Positions 46,394 to 55,633 of a DNA stretch of 64,000 bases are shown piece by piece (position 1 is the first letter of the stretch; each line of letters starts with the position of its first letter). The position numbers and the translations under genes are program-made. Origin of the DNA: Paenibacillus lycopersici. GTDB lineage: Bacteria > Bacillota > Bacilli > Paenibacillales > Paenibacillaceae. The stretch spans positions 2,483,001-2,547,000 of the forward strand of contig NZ_CP048209.1 of assembly GCF_010119935.1 (NCBI RefSeq). Direction: 5' to 3'. The notes beneath the pieces were generated by a model. That model had not been told where the DNA came from and ran no database searches. It saw only the letters and a program-made list of their open reading frames with translations.

Positions 46394-47590
46394 ATGAACA
46401 GAGACAAACGTTTAGGCATCGTCATGGTCATGCTGATCACGACATTTATCGGCTTCGGAATTATTATTCCGGTCTTGCCGGAGCTTATTAATGAAGCGAG
46501 CCCGGGATCGGTAGAATTCCATACGGGCATGATGCTTTCCCTATATTCGCTCGTATCGTTTATGATTTCGCCGCTGTGGGGCGGCTTGTCGGACCGGATC
46601 GGACGCCGGCCGGTCATTCTGATCGGCGTGCTCGGCTTCGCGGCCAGCTTCTTGCTGTTCGGCATCGCCGATGGCAGCCTGCCGATCATGTACGCGTCGC
46701 GCATTATCGGCGGCCTGTTCTCGGGCGCGGTTACGTCCGTCATCGTCGCTTACGTGGCGGATATTACGCCGCCGGAGCAGCGGACGAAGGGCATGGGGCT
46801 TGTCGGCATGTCCATCGGGCTCGGGTTCACCATCGGACCGGGCTTCGGCGGACTGCTGAGCCTCGTGTCGCGGAATACGCCGTTCTTCGCGGCCGCGGCG
46901 CTTGCGCTCGCGACATTCCTGATCGCCGTGACGAAGATGCCGGAATCGCTTACGCCCGAAATCCGCCAAAGCGCGCAGCAGCAGCGCAAGCCGTCCAGAT
47001 GGACCGCGTTTACCGGCTCCTTGAAATATTTGTACGTGCTGGCGCTGTTCGTTTCCTTGTCGCTCTCCGGGCTCGAAGCGACGCTGCAGCTGTTCGGCAT
47101 TCGCCGCTTTGACGTGACGCCGCTGCAGGTCGGATTCATGTTCTTGATTTGCGGCCTCGTCGGCGCGCTCATCCAGGGCGGCGTCGTGCGCAGGCGGATC
47201 CGCAAAGGCCAGGAGCCCGCGTACATCGCGGCAGGGCTGGTCATCTCCGCCATCGGCTTCCTGCTGCTGGTGACGGCGCATTCGCTCCTGTCGGCGACGA
47301 TCTACCTGGCGATCTTCGGCATCGGCAATGCGCTGATCCGTCCGTGCGTGACGTCGCTGATCACGCAGAGGACGACGGTCGGACAAGGCGTCGCCGCCGG
47401 ACTGAGCTCGTCGATGGACAGCTTGGGCCGTATCATCGGACCGCTCGTCGGCGCGGGCCTCTACTCCGTTCATTTGGCGCTGCCGTACGTAGCCGGAGGC
47501 GTGCTGTCGCTGGCCGCGCTCGCGTTCCTCTCCCGCTTCCGCAGCCTGGACCGCAAGCGCGGGGAAGTGGAATCTTCGGCGTCGGCTTGA
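46394..47590 (+). CDS. MFS transporter (DHA1 drug-efflux type)
   Basis: 398 residues, 12 membrane segments. The DHA1 motif GGLSDRIGRRPVIL (about 62-75) and motif C-like GPGFGGLLSL (about 150-159) point to drug/H+ antiport of the TetA/Bmr type. ATG 46394 has GGAGGG seven bases upstream; ATG 46370, which overlaps the previous stop, has no ribosome binding site. Substrate unknown. Confidence 0.88.
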   Translation: MNRDKRLGIVMVMLITTFIGFGIIIPVLPELINEASPGSVEFHTGMMLSLYSLVSFMISPLWGGLSDRIGRRPVILIGVLGFAASFLLFGIADGSLPIMYASRIIGGLFSGAVTSVIVAYVADITPPEQRTKGMGLVGMSIGLGFTIGPGFGGLLSLVSRNTPFFAAAALALATFLIAVTKMPESLTPEIRQSAQQQRKPSRWTAFTGSLKYLYVLALFVSLSLSGLEATLQLFGIRRFDVTPLQVGFMFLICGLVGALIQGGVVRRRIRKGQEPAYIAAGLVISAIGFLLLVTAHSLLSATIYLAIFGIGNALIRPCVTSLITQRTTVGQGVAAGLSSSMDSLGRIIGPLVGAGLYSVHLALPYVAGGVLSLAALAFLSRFRSLDRKRGEVESSASA

Positions 47591-47646
47591 CGCTTGGGCA
47601 GCGGATTTGGATACGGCTGCAGAGCAAGTGATGCACCGCGATAAAA

Positions 47647-47722
47647 GCAGAACGATTGAAAGTAAAGCAGAACGATCGAAAGTACAGCAGAACGATAAAA
47701 GTACAGCAGAACGATCAAAAGC
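47647..47722. repeat. Four-copy tandem repeat, 19-20 bp units
   Basis: Units begin GCAGAACGAT: 47647-47666, 47667-47686, 47687-47705 and 47706-47722. They differ by a few bases (GCAGAACGAT-TGAAAGTAAA, -CGAAAGTACA, -AAAAGTACA, -CAAAAGC). The array runs into the left arm of the following terminator hairpin. Confidence 0.9.
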
Positions 47723-47760
47723 AGCTTCGCCAGGCCGATCGGCCCTGGCGAAGCTGCTTT
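47718..47760. terminator. Strong bidirectional hairpin
   Basis: A 17-bp perfect stem, AAAGCAGCTTCGCCAGG / CCTGGCGAAGCTGCTTT, with a self-complementary loop (CCGATCGG). It lies between the converging MFS and TetR genes. T-runs are short. Confidence 0.8.
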
Positions 47761-47869
47761 GTGTTCGGCGGGCGGCTGGGATCCTCCTTCTCTATTCGAA
47801 TCGTTGCAGCGCTATTCGATCCTCAGCGGCTCTATGCACTTCTCATATTTCCCGTGTGTTCCTTGCGGA

Positions 47870-48538
47870 TCACTGGCGCAGGCCAAGCCCGCGCATGACG
47901 AACGCGATGGTATCCTCGCGCTCGCGCTCGTCGTCCCACTCGGCGTCTTCCCGTTCGCCGTATACCGTACGGGTGGCGATATAGCCCATGATGGCCGAGA
48001 GGCTAAGCCGTATGACAGTCGCCGACGGCAGCTCCTTCATAACGCCGCCGGTCTGAAACTTCGCCACGATCCGGCGGAGCCGTTCCAGGACGACCGCGAT
48101 CACGTCCCGCTGCAATCTCGCTTGCATGTCGGGATGGAATGGGATTTCCTGCAGCAGTATTTTCAGGATGCTGCGGTTCTTGCGCAGAAATTCGATCCGG
48201 TTCTCGATCATGGCGCGCAGCACCTGCTCGTAGCTGTCGTACTCCGAGTCGAGCACGTTATTGAAGCCACGCAGCACGAACGGCGCGAGCAGCTTCGTCA
48301 TGGCGGGCGCCACGATGGCAAGCAGCAGCGCCTTCTTCGTCTTATAGTGGCGGAAAATCGTACCTTCGGCCACGCCGGCCCGCTGGGCGATCTCGCTCGT
48401 GGAGGAAGCCGCGTATCCCTTCTCGGCGAACACCTCGATGGCGGACTGCACGATCCGGGCTTGCTTCTCCGTCATTTTGGCTCCGTCGGCATCGCTGCGG
48501 AGCAGCTCCTCGATCCATTGTTCCATTGTGTCGCTCAT
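47870..48538 (-). CDS. TetR family transcriptional regulator
   Basis: 222 residues. The N-terminal helix-turn-helix is TSEIAQRAGVAEGTIFRHYK (about 42-61), with a ligand-binding helical domain behind it. It follows the ABC exporter genes in the same direction, 91 bases after the permease, as in the Bacillus yfiLMN-yfiR arrangement. The palindromes upstream of the ATPase gene (50437-50505) are its most likely operators. Ligand unknown. Confidence 0.9.
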   Translation of the reverse strand: MSDTMEQWIEELLRSDADGAKMTEKQARIVQSAIEVFAEKGYAASSTSEIAQRAGVAEGTIFRHYKTKKALLLAIVAPAMTKLLAPFVLRGFNNVLDSEYDSYEQVLRAMIENRIEFLRKNRSILKILLQEIPFHPDMQARLQRDVIAVVLERLRRIVAKFQTGGVMKELPSATVIRLSLSAIMGYIATRTVYGEREDAEWDDEREREDTIAFVMRGLGLRQ

Positions 48539-48629
48539 GACGCCAGCTCCTTAACGCGCTGCTAACCTGCTATTCAGCCTGTACCTGCAACATTATTTAG
48601 CCTATATCCTAACATAGCGGCGCGGCGAA

Positions 48630-49652
48630 TTAAATGGCGCGGTGCTTCTTGAGCGCGAGAACGTTCAGCAGCGCGAAGACGGCGGAGAAGCCGATCAGCA
48701 CGTATACGTCGGTATAGATCTCGGACCAGCCTTCGCCGCGAATCATGATGTCCCGCATCGCGTCGGCGCCGTAATAGAGCGGCATGATGCGGCTTAGATG
48801 CTGCAGCCAAGGCGTCATGGCATCCAGGTTGAACAGGCCGGAGAAGAACACTTGCGGCACGACGACGAGCGGGATGAACTGGATGATCTGAAATTCGTTG
48901 CTCGCGAACGATGAGAGCAGCGTCCCGAGCGTCAGCGCCGTCAGCGACAGCAGCAGGTTCATGAGCAGCACGTACCAGATGGAGCCGTCCATATAGAGGC
49001 CGAGCACGTCTATGGCGAACCAGGCGATTAGCGCCGCCTGAAGCAGCGTGAACAGGCCGAATCCGGACAAGTAGCCGAGCACGACCTCGGATCGGCGGAT
49101 CGGCGTCGCGAGCAGCCGTTCAAGCGTACCGCTTGTGCGCTCCCGCAGGAAGGAGACGCCGGCCAGCATGAAGACGAAGAAGAACGAGAAGAAGCCGATC
49201 AGCACCGGGCCGAATGAATCGAAGGAGGCCATGTCTTCGCTGCCGTGCAAGTACGTCACGGCCGGCTGGGCGGCCTGCGTGCCCGCGCTCATCGTGCGCT
49301 GGAGCAGCAGCAGAATCGATTTGTTCACGGAAGGATCGCTTCCTTCCAGACGGAGCGCCGGCTTGCCGCCGTCGAACGCGAGATAGGCGTCCAGCTCGCG
49401 GGCCCGCAGCGCCCGTTCGGCTGCGTCCGCCGTATCGTAGGCGACGACATGCGCGCCCGCGGTCTTCAGCTGCCCGGCGAATGCGGGCACCGGAGCTTGA
49501 ACGATGCCGATATCCGGCTCAATGGCATGGCCGTTGAAGACGAGCTTCATTAAGCCGAGGATGAGCAGGGGCGCGAGAAGCAGGAGCGCCAGCGTTCGTT
49601 TGTCGCGAACGAACTGCCGGATGATCCGAATGGCAAGCGCGCGAATCCTCAT
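48630..49652 (-). CDS. ABC-2 type exporter permease (drug type)
   Basis: 340 residues. One N-terminal membrane segment (LALLLLAPLLILGLMKLVF), a long extracytoplasmic domain (about 45-165), then five segments (VLIGFFSFFFVFMLAGVSF to VYVLIGFSAVFALLNVLAL) with the ABC-2 motif RERTSGTLERLLATPI. ATG 49652 overlaps the ATPase stop by four bases (ATGA) and follows GGGGGAGGCG. It exports with the ATPase as a homodimer or with itself. Substrate unknown. Confidence 0.9.
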   Translation of the reverse strand: MRIRALAIRIIRQFVRDKRTLALLLLAPLLILGLMKLVFNGHAIEPDIGIVQAPVPAFAGQLKTAGAHVVAYDTADAAERALRARELDAYLAFDGGKPALRLEGSDPSVNKSILLLLQRTMSAGTQAAQPAVTYLHGSEDMASFDSFGPVLIGFFSFFFVFMLAGVSFLRERTSGTLERLLATPIRRSEVVLGYLSGFGLFTLLQAALIAWFAIDVLGLYMDGSIWYVLLMNLLLSLTALTLGTLLSSFASNEFQIIQFIPLVVVPQVFFSGLFNLDAMTPWLQHLSRIMPLYYGADAMRDIMIRGEGWSEIYTDVYVLIGFSAVFALLNVLALKKHRAI

Positions 49653-50401
49653 GAGCGAACGCCTCCCCCGAGCGTAATGAACGCTTCCTCGATCGTTGCG
49701 GCGCGGCCTTGCCGTTTGATGGCTTCTGGCGAGCCCGCAGCCGTCAATTTGCCGTCGCGGATGAGGCCGAGCCGGTCGCATTTCTCCGCTTCGTCCATGA
49801 CATGCGTCGTGAGGATGATGGTCGTGCCGCCTTTGCGCAGCTCGCCGAGTTCTTGCCAGATCGACTGCCGCAGCACGGGGTCGATGCCGACGGTCGGTTC
49901 GTCGAGCACGAGCAGCTCCGGTTCGTGGAGCAGCGCGATCGCCAGCGACAATCGGCGCTTCATGCCGCCGGAATAGGCGGACACGGTCTTGTTCATATGA
50001 TCCTCCAGGTGGACGACGGCCATGGAGGCCTGCATCCGGCTGCGCAGCCGCTCGCCCTTCAGGCCGTACAGCGAGGCGAAGAACGTTAAGTTCTCCTTCG
50101 CGGTCAGCTCGTTATAGAGCGCGTCGGACTGCGCCATGTAGCCGAAGCGCTGCAGCATGGCCAGCTTCGGCATCCGTTCGCCGAGCATGCGGACGGTACC
50201 GCCGTCGGCTTTGTCGATGCCGGTCATCAGCTTGATGAGCGTCGTCTTGCCGGAGCCCGACGGACCGAGCAGACCGAACAGCTCGCCGCGCGCCACTTGC
50301 AGCGAGATATCGTCCAGCACGGTATGGCTGCCGAAGCGCCGGGAAACGCCCTGCACGTCGATAACGGGTACGGCCGAAGCAGAAACATCGTGAGCGGACA
50401 T
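49649..50401 (-). CDS. ABC exporter ATP-binding protein (drug type)
   Basis: 250 residues. Walker A GPSGSGKTT (about 46-54), signature YSGGMKRRLSLA, Walker B LLVLDEPTVGIDPVLR and switch His in TTHVMDEAEKC, typical of DrrA-like exporters. ATG 50401 after GGAAGGTG is preferred over GTG 50410. First gene of the exporter-TetR operon; two operator-like palindromes lie upstream. Confidence 0.92.
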   Translation of the reverse strand: MSAHDVSASAVPVIDVQGVSRRFGSHTVLDDISLQVARGELFGLLGPSGSGKTTLIKLMTGIDKADGGTVRMLGERMPKLAMLQRFGYMAQSDALYNELTAKENLTFFASLYGLKGERLRSRMQASMAVVHLEDHMNKTVSAYSGGMKRRLSLAIALLHEPELLVLDEPTVGIDPVLRQSIWQELGELRKGGTTIILTTHVMDEAEKCDRLGLIRDGKLTAAGSPEAIKRQGRAATIEEAFITLGGGVRS

Positions 50402-50436
50402 GACGATCACACCTTCCGAATAGAAATGACTTCAAT

Positions 50437-50505
50437 AGTGAGCGATTACTCATTCTCAGCATATGCCAGATGCGTTTTGGTGTAAAGTGAGTAATCACTC
50501 ACTTT
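50437..50505 (-). promoter_or_regulatory. Paired palindromic operators upstream of the ABC-TetR operon
   Basis: Site B (50484-50505): AAAGTGAGT then AATC then ACTCACTTT, a perfect inverted repeat with 9-bp arms. Site A (50437-50454): AGTGAG then six bases then CTCATT, an imperfect version sharing GATTACTCA with site B on the - strand. Centres are 49 bp apart. Both lie 36-104 bases before the ATPase start. Good candidates for TetR binding; a clear -35/-10 pair was not identified. Confidence 0.75.
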
Positions 50506-50524
50506 TTAATCTTTTTTATGAACG

Positions 50525-50655
50525 ATTCAATGCTTCAGCTTCTGATTGAGTCTAAGCTTCAGTTTCTAATCGATTTTAAGCTTCTATTCGATTCTAAGCT
50601 TCTATTCGATTCTATGCTTCTGGGCGATTTCTAAGCTTCCCAATGAATCTATGCA
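50525..50655. repeat. Degenerate 18-bp tandem repeat (core AAGCTTCTATTCGATTCT)
   Basis: The clearest units are TTTAAGCTTCTATTCGAT (50575-50592), TCTAAGCTTCTATTCGAT (50593-50610) and TCTATGCTTCTGGGCGAT (50611-50628). Degenerate units extend on both sides (TGCTTCAGCTTCTGATTGAG from 50531, TCTAAGCTTCCCAATGAA at 50630). It sits between the exporter operators and the next gene. Confidence 0.85.
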
Positions 50656-50743
50656 ATGAAACGCGACCTCGCTCGCGCTTATCCGTATGACAGAATAAGG
50701 AAGCCGTTAAGGAACGATTACCCTATTAAGAGAGAGGTGCCTC

Positions 50744-51277
50744 ATGGAGTATGTTCGTGATTATGCAATGTATGCCGCCGTGTTCGGCCTGTTCAGCTTC
50801 GTCTGGTTCGGCTGGGCGCAGGAACAACCGCGGGCAGGCTGGCGCAAATGGCTCGGGATGGCTTCGGGTGCCGGGCTGCTCATGTGCCTGTACGGCGTCT
50901 ACTTGAGCGCGACGCACTGGGATGCGCCCTCCGCATTGTCCATTGACGGAGCTTACGACCGATATTTGATATTCGTATATGCGGAGATCGTGCTTGCCGG
51001 CGTAGGCGCTTTCCTGCTGCTGCGCAAGAAGCGCGCCCAGCTGGTCGCCCCCTGGATTCTCTTCATCGTCGGCGTCCATTTCATCGGCCTGAAACCCGTG
51101 TTCCAGGACGCCGGCCTTTATCTGCTCGCAGGCTTGCTCATCGCGGTCGCGGCCGCTTCCGTCATCGTCGCGCCTAGATTGAAGGTGGCCAGCAGCGCGA
51201 TCGCCGGCATCGGCGCCGGAACGGTGCTGTTCGGGTTCGCGCTCCTTGGTTTGGCGCGCTATTATGCCGCCATGTAG
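50744..51277 (+). CDS. Hypothetical membrane protein, 177 aa
   Basis: Not recognised. About six membrane segments (YAAVFGLFSFVWFGWA, WLGMASGAGLLMCLYGVYL, LIFVYAEIVLAGVGAFLLL, LVAPWILFIVGVHFIGL, LYLLAGLLIAVAAASVIVA, AGIGAGTVLFGFALLGLA). GAGAGAGGTGCCTC precedes the ATG. It resembles uncharacterised Bacillales integral membrane proteins. No partner gene is evident. Confidence 0.75.
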   Translation: MEYVRDYAMYAAVFGLFSFVWFGWAQEQPRAGWRKWLGMASGAGLLMCLYGVYLSATHWDAPSALSIDGAYDRYLIFVYAEIVLAGVGAFLLLRKKRAQLVAPWILFIVGVHFIGLKPVFQDAGLYLLAGLLIAVAAASVIVAPRLKVASSAIAGIGAGTVLFGFALLGLARYYAAM

Positions 51278-51306
51278 CTGAAGCCGTTGGCGTCAATCGA
51301 GCCGTC

Positions 51307-51348
51307 ACGGAGGCGCGGTTCCGCCGCTGGACGCGGTTCCGCCTCCGT
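51307..51348 (+). terminator. GC-rich hairpin after the membrane protein gene
   Basis: ACGGAGGCG (51307-51315) pairs with CGCCTCCGT (51340-51348); the loop contains two CGCGGTTCCGCC copies. No T-run, 30 bases after the stop. Confidence 0.5.
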
Positions 51349-51465
51349 CTAAGGTCTGGGATAAAAACTGGTCTGCAGACGTTTACGGCATCCCCGCCCG
51401 AAAAGGTAGACTTTAACAAGGAGTTCCGAGGAGAACCATAGTTTCGAAGGGAGAATGGACGAAGA

Positions 51466-54400
51466 ATGCAGTGGATGACAAAATGGGCGTTCAATAACAA
51501 AGCGGCGATGAAGCTCGTCGTGCTAATGGCTTTAGTGATGGGGGTCATCAGCTATTTCCGGCTTCCGATGGAGTTTCTGCCGTCTGCCGACAACCCGATG
51601 GTCACGGTCGCGGCGATCGGTCCAGGCTATGACGCCAAATCGATGGAAACCGAAGTCACCGATAAGATCGAGGATGCGGTGCAGTTCGTTAAAGGCAAGA
51701 GCCTGATGACCTCGTCATCCGGCAACGGCTTCTCCAAGATCGACATGTCTTTCGATTCCAAGACGAACATGAAGGATGCCAAAGCCGAAGTCGAAGCGGC
51801 GGTCCGTTCGGTGCAGCTGCCCGCGGGCGTTATGACGCCTTACGTGGTGCAGCTCAATACTTCGATGATCCCGATCTCGTGGGTATCCGTCGGCCTGGAC
51901 GGCGTGAACGAAGCCGACCGCGAGCGGGTAGAGAAGGAACTGATCAATGAATTCAAGAAAATCGACGGCGCCGGCGAGGTTTCGCTGGGCGGTCAATCGA
52001 CGCCGAGCATTTCGATCGTTCCGGATACGGCGAAGCTTGAAGCGAAGGGCGTACCGTTCCAGTCGCTGATGGGCGTACTGCAAGGCCGCAACGTATCGGC
52101 TTCCATCGGCGAGAAGACGATCGGCGGCGCCTCCGGCAACATCATCGTCGAGGCCAATGTCAACGATTTGGAAACGCTCCGCAAGCTGCCGGTCGCACAA
52201 GGCGTGACGCTTGGCGACATCGCGGAAGTCAAGGCGGATAACCAGCAGGAGAGCATCAGCAGCCTGAACGGCAAAGACGTGCTCATGCTGACGATTTCCA
52301 AGACGGCCAACGCCAATGCCGTTAAGGTCGGCAATGCCGTGGAGGATACGGTCGACCGGTTGAACAAAGACATCAAGGGCGTCAACATTCAAGTGCTGTC
52401 TAGCACGTCGGAGCAGGTCGTGCACTCCGTCAATTCCATGCTGCGCGAAGTGTTGATGGGCGCGCTGTTCGCGACGATCGTCATCCTGCTCTTCATGCGC
52501 AACCTTCGGGCGACGCTCGTTACGATCGTATCGATCCCGCTGTCGCTCGGCATCACGCTGTACTTGCTCCAGATGTCCGGCGTCACGCTTAACATCATCA
52601 CGCTCGGCGGCGTCGCGGTCGCGGTCGGACGTCTCGTGGACGACAGCATCGTCGTCATCGAGAACATATACCGCAGGCTGCAAAAAGAACCGTTCTCGAC
52701 CGGTCTCATCACTGACGCAACGAAGGAAGTGGCCACGGCGATTACATCGTCTACGCTCGTAACGGTTGCCGTGTTCCTGCCGATGGGTCTGCTCCGCGGC
52801 TCCCTGCAGGCGTTCCTGCTGCCGTTCGCGCTGACCGTAACCTACTCGCTGCTGTCGTCGCTGCTCGTTGCATTAACCGTCGTGCCGCTGCTCAGCGCGG
52901 TGCTGCTGCGCAATACGAAATTGAAAGAGCATGAAGGCTCCAAGCGCTTCTCGAATTTCCTGAACTGGTGCCTGGCGCATAAATGGGTGCCGCTCGTCAT
53001 TGCCGTCGTGCTGCTCGTCGGCTCCGTCGGCGCCTACATGTCGATGCCGAAGGGCGCGCTGGATTCGTCCAGCGCGACGAACTTGAACATTACCTTGGAA
53101 TACCCGAGCGAGACGCCGCATGACGCGGTGGTCGAGGGCGGACGCAAGCTGGAATCCTTCCTGTCGAAGCGCAACGATATCGACTGGGTGCTGATGCAGA
53201 ACGGCAACAGCTCCGACGGCGCCAAGTACGGCGAAGTATCCTCGCCGTCGCTCGTAACGTATCTCGTACAGATGAAAGACGGCGCGAACGCGGAGAAAGT
53301 AATCGCGGACGTGCAGGGTCAGCGCCCATCCTTCAAGGGAGCGGATCTGAACGCAGGCGCCATGGACTTCATGAGCGGCTCCGGCGGCACGCAGGTGCTC
53401 GTCGACGTGACGGGGGATGACCTGGACGCGATCGCCAAAGGCGCGGAACAGGTTGTCGCCGCGATCAAGCCGGTGAAAGACGTGCTGAAAGTAAAAACGA
53501 ACCAAGAAGAGAAGAAGCCTGTCTATACGTTCCAGCTGGACCCGGCGAAGTCGAACGGCCAGGAAGTCGCTTCCCAGCTGCAGGGCCTGCTCAATCCGAT
53601 TCCGCTCGGCACCGTGACGATCGATAATCGTTCGACGAACGTCGTGCTGCAGCCTTCGGCCAATCCGCAATCGGAGAACGATCTGAACGGCTTGACGATT
53701 ATGACGGCCTCCGGTCCGGTGGAAGTATCCTCGGTCGCGAAGCTGGTGAAGAGCGATCAGCCTAGCGTGTTCTACCATAAGGACGGCAAACCTTACGTTC
53801 GCGTCATGGCGGACGTCGATCCGAAGCAGCTCTCGAAAGTCGGCAGCGAAATTACGAAGAAGGTGAACGCGCTCAAGGCGGAAGACGGCGTAACGTTCAC
53901 GGTAGGCGGCGCTTCCGCCGACCAATCGTCCGATTTCGCGGATCTCGGCATTATTATGATCATCGCGATCGGCATCGTCTATCTGATCATGGTTCTTACG
54001 TTCAAGACGCTGCGCGCGCCGCTTGCGATTCTGTGCTCGCTGCCGCTCGCCGCGATCGGCGCCGTCGTCGGCTTGATCGTCTCGAACGTCTCGCCCGACT
54101 TCACGGCTATATTCGGCGCATTGATGCTCGTCGGCATCGTCGTCACGAACGCGATCGTGCTGATCGACCGCGTGAAGCAGAACGAGAAGTCGATGACGAT
54201 CCGCGAAGCGCTCGTCGAAGCGGCCGCGACCCGCGCGCGTCCGATTCTGATGACGGCGATCGCGACGATCTCCGCGATGCTGCCGCTCGTGTTCGGCTCG
54301 TCGGAAAGCGGAAGCATCGTCTCGCAAAGCTTGGCCATCGTCGTCATCGGCGGCCTCGCGGCGGCAACGCTGCTGACGCTGATCATCGTGCCTTGCGTAT

Positions 54401-54468
54401 ACGAACTGTTCTTCTTCATGAAGTCCAGACGCCAGCGCGTCTCCAAGAATTTGGAGCATGCGGCCTGA
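51466..54468 (+). CDS. RND efflux transporter (AcrB/SwrC family)
   Basis: 1,000 residues with the two-fold RND layout: one membrane segment, a large extracytoplasmic domain, six segments, a second large domain and five more. The proton-relay motif is GRLVDDSIVVIENIYR (about 386-401) with the Asp pair, and in the second half LVGIVVTNAIVLIDRVK. In Gram-positive bacteria such pumps act without an outer membrane channel; SwrC of B. subtilis exports surfactin. No adaptor gene is adjacent. Substrate unknown. Confidence 0.95.
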   Translation: MQWMTKWAFNNKAAMKLVVLMALVMGVISYFRLPMEFLPSADNPMVTVAAIGPGYDAKSMETEVTDKIEDAVQFVKGKSLMTSSSGNGFSKIDMSFDSKTNMKDAKAEVEAAVRSVQLPAGVMTPYVVQLNTSMIPISWVSVGLDGVNEADRERVEKELINEFKKIDGAGEVSLGGQSTPSISIVPDTAKLEAKGVPFQSLMGVLQGRNVSASIGEKTIGGASGNIIVEANVNDLETLRKLPVAQGVTLGDIAEVKADNQQESISSLNGKDVLMLTISKTANANAVKVGNAVEDTVDRLNKDIKGVNIQVLSSTSEQVVHSVNSMLREVLMGALFATIVILLFMRNLRATLVTIVSIPLSLGITLYLLQMSGVTLNIITLGGVAVAVGRLVDDSIVVIENIYRRLQKEPFSTGLITDATKEVATAITSSTLVTVAVFLPMGLLRGSLQAFLLPFALTVTYSLLSSLLVALTVVPLLSAVLLRNTKLKEHEGSKRFSNFLNWCLAHKWVPLVIAVVLLVGSVGAYMSMPKGALDSSSATNLNITLEYPSETPHDAVVEGGRKLESFLSKRNDIDWVLMQNGNSSDGAKYGEVSSPSLVTYLVQMKDGANAEKVIADVQGQRPSFKGADLNAGAMDFMSGSGGTQVLVDVTGDDLDAIAKGAEQVVAAIKPVKDVLKVKTNQEEKKPVYTFQLDPAKSNGQEVASQLQGLLNPIPLGTVTIDNRSTNVVLQPSANPQSENDLNGLTIMTASGPVEVSSVAKLVKSDQPSVFYHKDGKPYVRVMADVDPKQLSKVGSEITKKVNALKAEDGVTFTVGGASADQSSDFADLGIIMIIAIGIVYLIMVLTFKTLRAPLAILCSLPLAAIGAVVGLIVSNVSPDFTAIFGALMLVGIVVTNAIVLIDRVKQNEKSMTIREALVEAAATRARPILMTAIATISAMLPLVFGSSESGSIVSQSLAIVVIGGLAAATLLTLIIVPCVYELFFFMKSRRQRVSKNLEHAA

Positions 54469-54490
54469 TTCAAGCTAGGATGCACGCAAG

Positions 54491-54524
54491 AAAGCCTCGC
54501 ACCGAACATACGGTGCGAGGCTTT
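54491..54524. terminator. Terminator after the RND gene
   Basis: A 14-bp stem, AAAGCCTCGCACCG / CGGTGCGAGGCTTT, with an AACATA loop and T-run. A short run of TGTAATGTCTGT-like repeats follows at 54559-54590. Confidence 0.92.
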
Positions 54525-54597
54525 TGTCTGCTGCAGTGCCAGCAGCAGCCAGATCTGGCTACTGTAATGTCTGTTGTAATGTCTGTTATAGTGCTTG

Positions 54598-55257
54598 CTA
54601 GAAGGACATTTTGTAGAGCGGCAGCACGGTGCGGAACGTCTCTTCCACTTTGGCGACGAACGCTTCGCCGTTCAATAGAAGCGGGTCTTCGCGGTCGACG
54701 ACGATGCCGCAGAGCGCTTCCGACGCCTTCACGGTGCGAAGCCGCTCGAGCAGCTTGGCCAGTCCGTCGCGGCCGAGCTCCGCCTGCGTGTCTCCGCCGG
54801 GCACCATATGGTTGCCCGACCAGACGTAATCGGCAGGGATATGCCGCTCGATATCGTCCAGCTGCTGCAGCGCATGCTCGGCGAATACCGACTTATTGTC
54901 GGATTCGTATATGATCGCGAACTGGATGAACGCATGGGAGCCGAACAGTCCGATCTGGAAGTGCGGGAACATTTTATAGCCGCGTTTGCCGGGCGCGAAC
55001 GCGATCCAGGTATCGTTCGGCGGATTAATCGTCCGGCGGGCATGCTTGGCGACATGCGGAAACATCGGTTCGCCGCATAATTCCGTCAGGAACGGCGACA
55101 GCCGCTCGCCGAGCTCATGCAGCTTCGGCCGGATGCGGGCGATGAGCGCGTCCATCCGCGGTTCCAGCCCCGGAATCGCGAACACGTCGAAGTCTTCGGG
55201 CGCAAAGCCGGCAAACGCCCCTTTCATGGAGCCGATCGTTTGAGTCATCGTAATCAT
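54598..55257 (-). CDS. DUF1054 family protein (YktB-like)
   Basis: 219 residues. Core motifs FAGFAPEDFDVFAIPGLEPR at the start and HFQIGLFGSHAFIQFAIIYE in the middle identify DUF1054, a conserved Bacillales family of unknown function without signal or membrane segments. ATG 55257 follows AAAGGATGA closely; ATG 55248 three codons later is possible. Confidence 0.9.
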   Translation of the reverse strand: MITMTQTIGSMKGAFAGFAPEDFDVFAIPGLEPRMDALIARIRPKLHELGERLSPFLTELCGEPMFPHVAKHARRTINPPNDTWIAFAPGKRGYKMFPHFQIGLFGSHAFIQFAIIYESDNKSVFAEHALQQLDDIERHIPADYVWSGNHMVPGGDTQAELGRDGLAKLLERLRTVKASEALCGIVVDREDPLLLNGEAFVAKVEETFRTVLPLYKMSF

Positions 55258-55411
55258 TCATCCTTTCAGTCGCAGGGAAAGCGCGGCGGCGCCGTTCGGG
55301 CGCAAACCGTATTCAACTTCATTATAGCACAGGTGCGGGTTTGCAATCTCGCAGCGATTCCGGTAGTCTACTTGAGTATGGTTGAACACCTGAGGTAGGG
55401 AGAGGACATTC

Positions 55412-55633
55412 ATGTTTTGGCAGCAATTATGGTTCTTATCGAATATGGTTTTCGTGGCGCTGGCGATCGTATTTCTGTTCGCGCACCGTGCCGTCACGCT
55501 GGCTCGACATGAGCGCGATGCCGAGCGGATCGCGAAGAAGCAGCGGGTAAGGCTGACGATCGGACTGCTCACGCTGGCGTCGTTCATCGTCATGATAACG
55601 TTCTTCTTGATTAACATGCGCGTTAACCGATAA
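55412..55633 (+). CDS. Small two-segment membrane protein, 73 aa
   Basis: Not recognised. Two membrane segments (LWFLSNMVFVALAIVFLF, about 6-23, and LTIGLLTLASFIVMITFFLI, about 48-67) joined by a basic cytosolic loop. GGGAGAGGACATTC precedes the ATG. Alone between DUF1054 and the PKD protein. Confidence 0.65.
   Translation: MFWQQLWFLSNMVFVALAIVFLFAHRAVTLARHERDAERIAKKQRVRLTIGLLTLASFIVMITFFLINMRVNR

Noticed and set aside
52873..54459. Long - strand frame opposite the RND pump
   Set aside because: Composition typical of antisense shadow frames (Arg, Asp, His); no motif.
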